From NCBI GenBank assembly GCA_950295325.1, contig CATNTY010000055.1, positions 1-32,160 on the forward strand: a DNA stretch of 32,160 bases, given 5' to 3'. The notes beneath the pieces were generated by a model, which saw nothing but the letters and a program-made list of their open reading frames with translations, searched no databases and had not been told where the DNA came from. Source of the DNA: Polytrichum commune (taxonomy: Eukaryota; Streptophyta; Polytrichopsida; Polytrichales; Polytrichaceae). Of this stretch, positions 21,599 through 32,160 are shown in pieces (positions within the stretch are counted from its first letter, which is position 1; every line of letters starts with the position of its first letter). The translations under genes and the position numbers were made by a program.

Positions 21599-23150
21599 TG
21601 TCAGCCCTAAACCCCCACCTTTGAGCGTCCTAGTCCAGGTGAGGATTCAAGGCCAACAAGTGTTCAGTCGCGTTGTTAGCCCCTTCCCATCCAATCACAA
21701 CAGCCCCAATGATTTCAACTTCAAAACACTCCACTCTTTATTTCATTGACACAAGGTACTCAATGTTTAAAAGCACTCCACACCTTGTGGCATCACTAAC
21801 CACAATTGCTCCACTAGCCCTAATAATTAACCTAACTCCCCTAATCTGGCTTGTCCGTGCTATGTCTAATCTACCCTCTACTAATGCCAGATCCCACTCT
21901 AAATCTACCTACTCGACTAATTTGGCTCCTCTAGTTGCGTTGTAGTCCTTTCTCAAGCCGGCAATAGCCATTAATCCCAGTCGCAAGGCCCCTGGTCCTT
22001 CTACGGTTGGCCTCCATCCACTGTTTCATTCAAACCTCGAATATTGTGACAGATCCAGTAGAGGCCAGCCCCTTATGCTTCACCTCCCCACAATGTGAGT
22101 ACTCAAATCCCAGGCTGACCGACCTCCCACATACCGGGCCTTGAACTCTACCGGCCGAACCCAAGTAGCCACCCTCAATCCTCTAGTGTTGTCAGCTATT
22201 CTACGTTGTTTGGTTTTACAGACGTGCCCGTCAACGCCCGTCACCGAGCGTCCTCGCCCTTCTAGCTGCCTCGGTAGCCCTTCGATCCCTGTTACAACCA
22301 TTCTACCCAACCTGAAGTTTTGGTAGTTAAAGCACAGACTGTTCCCTTGCTTCCCACTTGCATTGACTGCAGCTTCACACCTAATCAACCTAAACTTCAA
22401 GTCTGAAAACCTGAATGTGGAGACAAGTTCTCCCCTTTTCTGCTGCTTCCCCTTCCAAATTTCCGTCCGCCACCCTGTACATTTCCTTCCGCAGCTCACA
22501 TTGCTCTAACCTTGGGCTCCTTGAGGATTCATCCCAGAATCTCCTCCCATGTCCGATCTCAACCCCCTCATTGTGTGCTTCAAATTCCTCGCCCCTCATA
22601 ACAGTCACAAAAATAATGAGGTGCAGGTCCTCCTTGCACCTGGAGTCATAGCCTTAGGGGCGCCTCGCAAGATTCCGTCGGATCATGTTCTCGAAATCTA
22701 TCTTCGAAGCCCCACCAGCTAGGCAGGGCCTGGACCTTCCTCCGCAACCTGTGTGCAACTCGGTAGAAGAAAAAAAAAATGACTTCGAGGTGCTGGCCTG
22801 CCCAACTGCCGTCTCAGTCCTAATCCTGGGAATTCCTAGGTTACAGTAGCTTCCCCCTTTAAGCAGTTAACACTCCTGCCTAATTCGGTTACTCCAATCC
22901 AACTTCTGAGGTTTAACTAATAACCCACGAGCCTCGCGATTACACCTGATTAATCTCAATCAAAACTACCCATGCTAATCAACTCAAGTGACTAATCCTA
23001 AGCCTTAAGTCTAACATTGCAACCGAATTCAAAGCCCACTTTTTTTATGTTTTTGTTAAATCAATTAAAATTCAAATCCTAAGTCTTAATGACTTTTAAT
23101 CCTAACACACATGTGGGCACACCAATTTGGGCTCACACTATTTACCATGC
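21599..23150 (+). mobile_element. Repeat family B, plus-strand copy
   Basis: It starts TGTCAGCCCTAAACCCCCAC at 21599, followed by GAGCGTCCTAGTCC, matching 31790/31914 (plus) and about 9257 (minus). Further shared blocks with the right-edge copy are ACTCTTTATT..A..GACACAAGGTA and ACCTTGTG at about 21732-21790. Near its right end, CACATGTGGGCACA and GGGCTCACA (23110-23140) match the minus-strand copy at about 7465-7500. TG at the start suggests an LTR, but no CA end with a 5-bp duplication was found. The middle (21.95-22.9 kb) is C-rich on this strand. A 139-codon minus-strand frame there (22080-22499) has a basic composition and no recognised domain. Confidence 0.5.
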
Positions 23151-23539
23151 TTGAATGGCTATCCTAGACCTTTAGTTTCCATTATTATCTTAGGCTTTGC
23201 ATATTACTAGGGTCGTGGGGCCAAACAACAATGAGCTTACAAAGTGACCATACATGTGCATGCAACTCAAAGTGACTACCGGTACATGTTTTGACACAAA
23301 GGACTATCATATAGAATGAAAGTATGTGGTACCCGCAATCCTAATACACTAAATATACCAGTTAGTGAGGGTGATACTAATTCAAGTCACACGCACAATC
23401 TAGCCAACCTCAAAGTTATTGAGGGTTCAATTTTTTAATGAGTGACACTATATCCATGTACACATGCTCATTCACCATAGATTTTAAGAAAATTAGTGCA
23501 TGCTTGTGATTAGGACATGCCACATACTTGTCAGTGTAT
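23151..23539. other. Intergenic, no gene seen
   Basis: No supportable frame or element. Confidence 0.4.
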
Positions 23540-23660
23540 AGTGCCGAGTTCTGGTACTTTTAGTGAAAAGTGCCAAGTGCCGGTACTGTAATGAATAGTG
23601 GCAAGTGCTTGTACTTTCATGCCAAGTAACGGTACTTTCAATGAATAGACCAAGTGCCAG
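23540..23660. repeat. ~28-bp tandem repeat, about 4.5 units
   Basis: Units of the type AGTGCCAAGTGCCGGTACT followed by TTCAATGAAT start near 23540, 23569, 23597, 23618 and 23646 (partial). Each full unit carries GTAC at its centre. Confidence 0.8.
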
Positions 23661-24325
23661 GATGAACAATGCTTCCTAGATCTTTTGATGGCACTAATTT
23701 CATAACATAAAAGAATTTAGTGTCTCCTTCACTAATCCCCACACTCACTCATTTCCCACACTCACTATTTGGTATATTTAATGTAGTGAGGTATTGCCTT
23801 CCTAACTGGCAGTCAATTGACCAAGACATGACCTAAAACCACCACAAAGTTAACCTAGATATGTAGCTGTCTTCATGCATTTGAACCCCCAAATTTCAAT
23901 ATCCTATGCTGAGCAAGTAGGACGCAGGAGAATCCCTACCTCCCAACTCCAATAAGTTAAGTACACAGCGACTAGCTTCTAGATCTACAAGAGCAACCTC
24001 TCATTTATGTCGGTATAAAGAGCATATGATGTTGCTTTTATTTTATTGAGTTCCGACGCAATGTCCGGGGAGATTTGTGGGCATAATTGGTCAAGATCCT
24101 AGTGTTCCCAAGTCCAACCAGTTATGGGTTGTGATTTTGGGGTTTTTTCTTTATTAATTTGAGGTATATTCTATTCATTTTTCTAAAACGATCGGTAAAT
24201 TTCCTGAAGTCTTGAACTTCAGCCAGTTATTTAAAAAAAATTCAAACGGTTAGTCTGTAGCTAGCAGTCGGTTCCGACAATCTTTAGCAGATCTTGGACT
24301 CGGACTGCCCATATAAAAAGGAAAT
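23661..24325. other. Intergenic, no gene seen
   Basis: No supportable gene or element in this AT-rich stretch. Confidence 0.4.
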
Positions 24326-24380
24326 TACACTCTAAACTCCGCAGTATCACACTTGTGGCAATCAAAGTGTACAAGATATT

Positions 24381-25299
24381 TGTCGCAACCCTCGCTAGTC
24401 CCTTAACAATCTTGACCATTTACATTTTTAACAAGGGTTTCGAGCACTAACCCTTCTTATTCCGCCATGCTAATGGTTAGCTCCCCATACTGCGAACCTC
24501 TTAGTTCATAGGAGGGGGGCCAACCCTCCTACACTTGCATTCGGGACTCACCGCTTAATTGGTAACAAATGATAAGATGTGGACTTCCATCCATGAAAGT
24601 CCACTCTTTAGTTAATCATCGTGTTGCCGAACCATACTAGGCAACTATGCCCCCATGTTGGGCCAATGCCCGTGGAGGCCGTGCCATTCGGCCTCGAGTG
24701 GGTTTGGCGGCCACACCACCTCACCCATATAAGCCTCTAGGACTTTTGGCAGGGCCCCTACCCCACCGTCATGAAACCTTTTGTCTCTCTACCAAGAGTT
24801 GGGGCCAAGTAGACATTTTCCTTTAGCGGTTGGGGTTGGAAGCCCCCAACAACTTCGGAACACCATAACTTCCTTGTGTGATCTTTGATGCACACATTGG
24901 ACCACTTCATCGTCATCTACATTTCACGTAGATGCCGATGCAGTCCTCACTTGTCCCATTTGGGCAAGTATTGAGGAGGTTATGCCTGTTCAAACGTTGG
25001 CAGTCTCGGGAGCCACTCCCAGGCCACTGCTGTCCCACTAAAATTACCATATCTCATAGCTCACACCTCCGATTGAGGTGTTCTTGAGCATCTTAGAATC
25101 CGCACACCATAAGCTACGCATAGCTTATGGCCTACCCTAATGACTCCTAGTCTCCGTAGTTTCCAACGCCCGGGGCCCTCACCCACACTAGGATCACTTG
25201 GGCCCTCTCACCAACGGCGCCACAAGTCCCGGGTGTCACTCCGGGGTCCCCCTTGTGCCCATGGTGTTGCGGGCACTCCTCATGGAGAGGTGCGCGACA
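24381..25299 (+). mobile_element. Solo LTR, family A copy 2 (nested)
   Basis: A 919-bp unit from TGTCGCAACCC to GTGCGCGACA, with an exact 5-bp target duplication ATATT at 24376-24380 and 25300-25304. Removing it restores the TIR element sequence seen at 9.7 kb (on the opposite strand). It matches the copy at 3755-4727 from end to end, with a few short deletions that explain the 54-bp length difference. No internal retrotransposon sequence remains, hence a solo LTR. Confidence 0.9.
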
Positions 25300-25679
25300 A
25301 TATTACAGAGTTTGTAGTGTTAACATGGATGCATGATAGTGGAGAACTAGTGTAGCTTATGTCATTATGGAATAACACAAAGTGCAATATTGTAATGTTG
25401 AAATTGACTCTCATCTTTGACCAAGTTAGGTGTTGGAAGGTTTGGATCTCAAGATTTGAAGAAACAAGATACGCGTGTGTCACTAATGAGAAGCATTCGA
25501 CAACACTTTGATTACAATGAGTGTGGATGAAATCTAGCATGTAGAGAAGATTTGTCTTTTTTGCGACAAATGATACTAATTGGTGCATATCACTTGACAT
25601 TATATTGATACTAATCCGCTCAAAGGAGATAAGAATACAAGATAGAGAGTGGCATGGAGATGTAATCAAAACAAATTGC

Positions 25680-25704
25680 CACACTCCCTGCGGCAGGGAG
25701 TGTG
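25680..25704. repeat. Perfect 12-bp palindrome, 1-bp centre
   Basis: CACACTCCCTGC and GCAGGGAGTGTG flank a single G. It lies inside the TIR element interior. It might be the footprint or end of another element, or a chance dyad. Confidence 0.8.
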
Positions 25705-26172
25705 AGAAATTTATAGGAGCAAGTTTAGATCATAATAGATAACGGCGATGATGATTCTTTCTTCATGAACGCATGCTAATCCCTATACCTCGCCCAACAA
25801 ATCTACCACCTCTAACTCTCGCCTCGCAAATAGCATCGCAAGAATGCTACAAAAATAAAAGTCATTTGCCACAATGGGCGTTACATAAAATTTGGATTTC
25901 AAATTTCTTCCACGAGGATTCTACACCCAAGTACTTTGTATTGAAAGAGTAACTTCATATCATTGTTAGCATGAGAACCCAAAACTTGCCTGGATGCTAA
26001 AACCCTTTGAGTGGTAAAATGGTGTGCAACCCTCGAAACATGCAGGAGGTTGGTGTTGTTGAGACGGAGTCTATGCGGGCCCCCGCCGCAAGGTTCATTT
26101 GATGCCTAGGGTTTCCGGATATTAGAGAATGAGTGGCATTACGGGGGTTGATATTACGGAGTGCAGGGTGTA

Positions 26173-28660
26173 TCTTAAACCCATGTCACACTGTTGGCAG
26201 TGAGTGCATGGGCCCCCTCCCCTCCTTGATGCCAGAACTATTGGGGATAACTATGCAGCCATGCCAACTTGCAGAGCTGGCCACTCCTTGCCCGCCATGT
26301 GCTCAAATGTGGAGTCCTAGCTTTGCAGATACTGGGTTCTTGACTTCCTCTCATCGGTCCCTTATTATTTCCTATTTTGTCCAATCTGCACAAATTACAA
26401 AAACATGGTATACATGCCTAACAGTCCAAAGAAGCGAATAATATGGCCTTGTTTTCCTTGCAATGGGACCTGCCTCAATGGCCAATGGCTTTAGTCAGGC
26501 CCACTCTTTATCCCCATTGTCGTCCCATGGGAATGCAAGCTCATTTCACAGTTGAATTGGTCGGTGCCAAGTGGAAGTGGGGGTGGGCCCCATCAATCGC
26601 ATCAAGTTCAACATGAAGCCAAATATATTATACCAAGATGTTTTCTTTTATTTTGCTATTATAACATGAGGTGGTTTATGGATTCTAATTCGAACCACCT
26701 ACAATTGGAGGTGCTCTAAATTTTGTCCCTATATAGTTATTTTTGGGTCATACTAAAGTATATTGATCTATTAAATTGGAGTCTTTGATCCCTATTTGGA
26801 TGTTAACTTTTTTAGAAAAAGTAATATCCGGGCTTTACATAATTATTAATGTTTTTATCCTCCCCAATGATAGGTGTTGTGCACATGTTGCTTTTTAATT
26901 ATTTTATTGGACTTCATGTGGAATAATATAATCATAAATACATATTCGGTTCTACATGTTTGGAGGACAAGTTTTAGTTGGACTTAACAACAGACAAGGA
27001 GTGTTTTATTATTGTGGTTGCCGTATGGATTGATATACTAAGTTTTAGGTTTTTGTGATTTGATTTTGACCCAAGGTAATTTACATGGGTAAAGAGGAAA
27101 CCTATTCATGAGGACAACCTAATTGCACATGTCAATGTAGCGTTGGTATATGTAGATGAATTTTTTGCAAATCAGCGTCAATATAGTTATATGTTATTGG
27201 TTGTGAGCATTTGGGACATTTGAGTTGTTTGCACTTTTGCATTATCTGTTGAAGTCCACCTTTCGAATTCAAGAAGGATAATCTTTCTTTAACCAACATA
27301 TTCATATGTTATTTGTTACAAGAATTTTAGTTGTTCTAGAAATTGTCTAGACTCCCTTATTTTTTGCCAAAGCCCACCTCTCTGAGAACCCAAGCCAAAC
27401 TGAAATCATGGAAGACCATTTGAAGCCATGTAGGCTCCATGTCATGCACATGTCACCAACCTAGTTTTCGACTCTAATGTGTAGGAGATTTAATTGGTCA
27501 TAATAGTTTCCTACAAGCATTGAACATGGCAAAATGTTTGTACTGGAAGAAATGCTTTGCTTATAACATGAGAGCACCTATTGTGCACAATTTCAACATT
27601 TTACAACAAGTGTATAATAAATATAGTTTACACTAAATATCTAGATTTTGAGATTGTTGTGACATCAATACCTCCAATTATTATTAAAAAAAATCATACA
27701 AGCCGAGAAAATAATGTACTACACATTTTGGAAAGGTCAAACACCAAATGTGTCTAGTTACTTAGACCGTATATGTAGGATTCTGTGTAAAAAGACTACA
27801 TTGCGAAGTCAAGTTAAATGAAATAGTACATTATTCTAAAAGTAGGGTATACATAATATGCAAGATTATGTGCAGAGTAAATTAGGTTAAGAAACCAAGG
27901 GCCTGGCCACCCATAGTGGGTTCATGCCAGAATAGGTGCTAGACCCAGCGTTTGGGAACCACCAAGGGCCACACACATGTCGAGTCTGGAACCGGTGGTG
28001 TAGTGGAGTAATGTCATGATTTGGACCTTATGGTGGGATCCCGGGGCTCTATCTTAAAACATCATTAATTTCCTATTTTGTTGGAGTGCCTATGTTGCAA
28101 CATAAACCTATACCTAAACTTAAACCTGAAGATGTTGGTTAGAAGTCATTACTGCATCTTGTAGCATAATGTTGGATCTTTTTTGCTCTCAGCTAAGTTT
28201 CCCTTTTAATAACTTCACTCAAAATTTTGTTCTTACTTATTTTTCCAAAAATCCATCTAAAAAATGAGCATGATACCCCTAAAAATGACTAATTGCGTCA
28301 TCGTTAATTATTTTTTAAATCTAAATGTCCATGTGTAACTCATAATGAGTAGTCAATTGCCGCCTTCGTAGAAAGAATCGGAATTATATTGATGATGCTA
28401 CAGAGTTGATGTGAGAGCCAGGGACCGATGGGACCCCGGGGTCGCGCGATATGGTTCATTTGTTGGAAGTGTAATTGTGGCAGGATAGTAAAGGGAAGGA
28501 AGCTTCAGGGTTGGTTTGAAACATCGCTCCAAACCTCCATTTGCAGTTTAACTTAGTTGCATCTTTGTGGATGAGACTTGGTCGTCTATGCACAGACATT
28601 GGTGCACAAGGATTTCGTCTGTGTGGAAAGCCTGGAAAATATATGCTTGCAGGAGGGTTG
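26173..28660. other. Intergenic, no gene seen
   Basis: About 2.5 kb, AT-rich. The frame at 26133-26441 overlaps the TIR element end and shows no motif. A short stretch at about 27980-28050 loosely resembles a tRNA-like sequence but lacks a proper B box. Confidence 0.4.
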
Positions 28661-28698
28661 TGTGTGTGTGTGTGAGAGAGAGAGAGTGAGAGAGAGTG
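28661..28698. repeat. Compound (GT)n(GA)n microsatellite
   Basis: (TG)n is followed directly by an interrupted (AG)n tract. Minus-strand frames with Ser-Leu and Thr-His runs are translations of it. Confidence 0.9.
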
Positions 28699-29260
28699 TT
28701 GCGGATGTGAGTGAAGAGTGGGCCTTGCGGTGATGGAGTGACTATCAAAGATGATGTGATCTTTAAGCTCCGGTGCTTGCAAGATGACTGCAACTACTTA
28801 GAAACGGCTTGGGGCGAACCAACTTGTACACTGGTTTTTTGGAGGCAAGGGTTTAGGCATCCAACAAGGAACGAGTGTATGGGTTGGTTTGCCCAAATCC
28901 TTAGAAACAAGATACCTTCATGACAACACCATTTGAGAGCTTTCATTTTGAGTCGAAATATTTTTACAGCTATCGTCTCGAGTTGAAACATTTCGACATC
29001 ATTTTGGGAGGTCAATTGGGGTAGGTTCGCATTGGTCGAAATAGGTTTCGATCGTCCCAAGAAGTTCGGTGACCTAACTTCATAGGTGCGGTAGCTACGA
29101 TTGAGCTATAGTGTTTCCTACGTACTCGTTGTGCCGCCCTAATTAATTTACGGGCATGAGTTGAAATAAAATTTTGGCACACAGTTTTTAATTTTTAATT
29201 TTAATTTTTTTTTATGCTGCATTTGCATCTTAGCTCTTCATTGATTATCCCAATGAGCGT
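28699..29260. other. Intergenic, no gene seen
   Basis: Short overlapping frames on both strands (28711-28923 plus, 28794-29060 minus) have no recognisable motif. A run of TTTTTAAT-type sequence lies at about 29187-29213. Confidence 0.4.
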
Positions 29261-29356
29261 GTGTTACTATTTGGAGTATGTGCTCATCATGTGTGTTACT
29301 ATTTGAAGTATGTGCTCATCTTGTGTGTTAGTATTTGGAGTATGTGCTCATGTGGG
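29261..29356. repeat. 32-bp tandem repeat, three units
   Basis: Units at 29261, 29293 and 29325, each GTGTTACTATTTGGAGTATG followed by TGCTCATC and a short linker, differ at only a few positions. An inverted piece of the unit (TGAGCACATACTCC) occurs at about 29403-29416. Confidence 0.95.
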
Positions 29357-31789
29357 TCTTCTCAACTATGTTCACTATTGATTCTAGAAGAGTCTTTGAA
29401 TTTTGAGCACATACTCCGGTCCCAACGATTTTAAGTTGTGGGGCTCAAGGAAGTTTGAATGAGTGGAAAACTACATGGATTCTACATGACATAAAGTGGA
29501 TACGTGTCCGGGGGTACTACACTAAGTCCTGTATTTAGTATCATTTGGTATTTTATGTCACTATGGTAGTTTTCTAATGTCACTTCTTATGAACAAGTTT
29601 TAAAATATTGTCATTCCAATTTACTTTGAGTTCATCCACTTTTAGCATATTTTGCATCCTAACAGCTCTCTAATGAGTTACCGTCATGGATGATTGAAAT
29701 TTTGATGAAAACCACTTAGAAATGGACAGTAAATGCAATGTTGTATATCTATATTGTCCAATTTGTTGACAAGGAATTACAAATAATGTTAGGTATACAT
29801 GGGCGGTTCACAATTAGTATTGAGCTAGACAAAATAAATTTCTGACACCAAATATGATATTTAGTGTAGATTTGCAACAAATTCACCCAGAAGAAATGGT
29901 TCTAACACAAAATTAAAAGGCCAAGACACTTTAAATTCTCACAACTATTGATTTGGAGTGAAAGTAAGGTTGATTTGTCTTGTTCATTAGATTAATTTTC
30001 ATGAATCAATGTGCAAACACGAAATGCCATCCTCTCTAAGTTCCACCTAGTTATTGCAACACAAATAATGTGGATCAATGTGGATTAGTTGTTTAGGACA
30101 GTGGTATGTAATAATTATGAACTCTTATCTCTCTCTCTATATATGGTAAGTTTGGATGTGAAGTTGGCTGTAATGAAGTGGTGGAGGGTTTGATTCTTTG
30201 ATGCGGCAAAAATTGAGTGCGGCTATCATCCAATAAGGTAGACTTGCCAATTAAAATACCCCGCACTTTTATAATCATGACATGATTTGGTAGCTACAAT
30301 TTTTAATGATACAATTCATTCTAAATTAATGGTCCATCGATGATTTTTGGTATAGGTTTGGAAAACAAACATGACATGAGTCATGGGTTTCGCACAACAT
30401 GGACAAGTGACAAGGATGCACATCCGACACTAAACTTGAAAATTTGAGTCTCGTTAGACTTGGGTTGAAATAGCCCACACATAGTCATAACGTAGTCATT
30501 TGCAGTCATATTGGGATGCCGTTTCTAGTAGTGTTGACCTGCATGGCAAGAGTGAAGGTCAACTGGAGCGTGTGAAAACAAAGGAGCTGCTGTGAGGGCC
30601 AAGCCAACATTAACCCCTTCATAGGTAAGGTCCCACTCCCATCGCCCTTTTATGGCCAATGTTTGTATTCTAGAGCAATGACATGACATTTGGACATTTT
30701 ATTGCCCTCGGAATCTCCTTTTGACTTGGGCTTTAGTGTGGCCCATCCTACATCCTTGCTCTTCTTGTCATTTGCTTGCACTTGGCAAGGTTGATTGTCA
30801 ATAGATATTTTATTTGATCCTCCGTCTCTTCGGATGTGTGGAGGGAAGCTAGCATGTGAGTGGTGAGCATTAATATGAGATATAAGTTTCTAATTGTAGA
30901 TTACATTCCATCAAGTTCAGATATTTTGGTCATAAATGGAGCATTGGGGGTCATTTGACATTTGAAAAATGAACCATATTACAATGGATTTCATGCTCTA
31001 TGACTAATCAACAAGTTTATTACCATACAATCAACTTTCCATATATGTATGATTTTAAAGCCTAATATTATTGCAGCTCATTAGTTTGCGGGCTTTGAAA
31101 ATAGCTTCAATTCTCTAAATATGTTGAGAATTTATAAAAACAAATATTAATTAACAGTGTACAAATATCACATACTAATCATGAACATTATTGACTATAA
31201 GTGCTTGACAACGATTAGAAAGCTACATGATGCATACGACCTTGTTGTAGTATAAAGTTTGGGCCATGAAGGTGTTCGCCATGTAGTCAGCCTTGCATAA
31301 ATACATGATTATACATGTGTTTGTAGCATATCAATTGGTTTTTCTTCCCCACTTTGGCTTTAGAGTAGAACTTAATTTAGTTGGAGAAAGTGTCTTGCAA
31401 GTGCATTGTGGGATGTTGGTGATGGGTACACAATGGGTCTAATCATTGTGAATTACAAATCACGATGGCACCATATCTTGGGAATGGGATCACCATAACC
31501 AAGATGATGCAACATCCCTTGTAAATGTTGTACTCTCCAGTTTCTTTGCAAATGCATATAGATTGCAACAAGTTGTCTTGAGTAATGTGTGGTGGTGTGG
31601 TTGTCTGAAATGGAAGGAAATCAAATATGAGCTAAAAGTAAAGGATGTTTCAGATAGCTCCAAACATTTGATGTGATGATAGTGCCTTCATGTTGTTGGA
31701 GTTGGGAATCAACATCTTCTATAGTGAATACCTCCTAAGTGATGATGGTGCCCATCTTCACCGCCCGTGTATTTTGCCCAATCACAAAC
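29357..31789. other. Intergenic, no gene seen
   Basis: About 2.4 kb of AT-rich sequence with no supportable gene. A (CT)n/(TA)n tract lies at about 30127-30146. Confidence 0.4.
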
Positions 31790-31913
31790 TGTCAGCCCTA
31801 AACCTCCACCCTTATGCGTCATAGTCCGGGTGAAAGCCTATGTTTTACATGTGATTGATTGGCCTTACTTAGCCATTGGAACTCAACATCCCATGCTCCA
31901 CAGTATGAATACA
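31790..31913 (+). repeat. Duplicated first 124 bp of family B
   Basis: The segment starting TGTCAGCCCTAAACCTCCAC at 31790 is repeated from 31914 (TGTCAGCCACAAACACCCAC). Both carry CGT.(A)TAGTCCGGGTGA and then CACATGT or TACATGT in the same order. So the start of the element is present twice in tandem. The 66-codon frame across it is not a gene. Confidence 0.7.
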
Positions 31914-32160
31914 TGTCAGCCACAAACACCCACCTTTGTACGTCGTAGTCCGGGTGAGAGCTTATAGCTCACATGTCATTGCTCAGTTCCCCTAGCCTTG
32001 GAATCCACTCCCAATACTCATCCAACATTTAATATTGAACACACAACTCTTTATTCAAGGGACACAAGGTAATCGGTATTTAAAAATACTCTTAGACCTT
32101 GTGTTCATTCCACTATTATGATCTCCTAGTGAGATTCTACATTCAAGCCTAACCCTATAG
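31914..32160 (+). mobile_element. Repeat family B, third copy, cut by the window edge
   Basis: It follows the copy at 21599 collinearly: TGTCAGCC start, GTAGTCCGGGTGAGAG, ACTCTTTATTCAAGGGACACAAGG, then ACCTTGTG. The copy runs off the right end of the window, so its length and type cannot be judged here. Confidence 0.6.

Larger units (their letters stand above)
24326..26172 (-). mobile_element. TIR element with TA ends (copy 3), split by an LTR
   Basis: The left end CACTCTAAACTCCGCAGTAT (24328) is the reverse complement of the right end of the element at 9274-9753. The right end ATTACGGAGTGCAGGGTG (ending 26170) is the reverse complement of its left end. TA lies outside both ends. About 80 bp after the LTR (25305-25380: TTAACATGGATGC, TTATGGAATAACACAAAG) also match the 9.6 kb copy inverted. 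The rest of the interior (about 25390-26105) is unrelated to copy 2, so family members share ends but not interiors. Without the LTR and its duplication the element is about 0.92 kb. The 134-codon minus-strand frame at 25280-25684 crosses the LTR junction and is not a gene. Confidence 0.7.

Noticed and set aside
22080-22651. 139-, 72- and 78-codon frames on both strands
   Set aside because: They overlap one another on opposite strands in a C-rich segment of repeat family B. No domain is recognised, so the openness is explained by composition.
27975-28050. Possible second tRNA-like or SINE head (GGTGGTGTAGTGG...)
   Set aside because: An A-box-like motif is present but no acceptable B box at tRNA spacing.
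28456-28793. Frames with Ser-Leu and Thr-His runs
   Set aside because: They are translations of the GT/GA microsatellite.
1-32160. A novel multi-gene system
   Set aside because: No cluster of intact genes exists in the window. The structure present is explained by mobile elements, tandem repeats and decay, apart from the broken frame at 16.9 kb.

Overview
The window looks like nuclear intergenic DNA from a plant, probably one with a large, repeat-rich genome. It is AT-rich, has no intact long gene, and its longest open frame (148 codons, 16377-16823) is an accident that runs across a tRNA-derived repeat. I found no reverse transcriptase, integrase or transposase core, no rRNA gene, no complete tRNA gene and no CRISPR array. 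The plant assignment rests on the element types: TG...CA solo LTRs with 5-bp target duplications, a Tourist-like MITE with a TTA duplication, and a tRNA-derived SINE-like sequence. The species cannot be read from the sequence.

Layout. 1-303: end of a terminal-inverted-repeat (TIR) element. 1.6-2.5 kb: two arrays of a 41-bp GCTAGCC-rich unit. 2.5-3.75 kb: short unrecognised frames. 3755-4727: solo LTR of family A; an older inverted copy lies at about 5.40-6.25 kb. 6906-7053: a near-continuous AT-rich hairpin. About 7.46-9.26 kb: a minus-strand copy of repeat family B, holding five 100-bp tandem repeats. 9274-9753: a complete copy of the TIR element with TA ends. 10520-10806: a GC-rich foldback element with a C23 and a G15 run. 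11.5-14.9 kb: a long inverted repeat (arms about 0.6 kb) whose left arm is split by a Tourist-like MITE (11997-12480); the right arm keeps the empty site. 16.45-16.68 kb: SINE-like sequence. 16900-17358: a 151-residue coding-like frame broken by one stop. 17.5-18.7 kb: direct duplication and a weak ~180-bp periodicity. 21599-23150: plus-strand copy of family B. 24326-26172: another TIR element with a second solo LTR of family A nested inside. 29.26-29.36 kb: a 32-bp tandem repeat. 31790-32160: start of a third family-B copy, cut by the window edge.

The parts do not form a functional gene system. They read as a record of successive insertions: the TIR element existed before LTR copy 2 entered it, and the long inverted repeat existed before the Tourist-like MITE entered one arm. 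The most gene-like object is the interrupted frame at 16.9-17.36 kb. The most unusual structures are the homopolymer-bearing foldback at 10.5 kb and the long inverted repeat with its empty site. All similarities were judged by eye; nothing was aligned or searched by computer.
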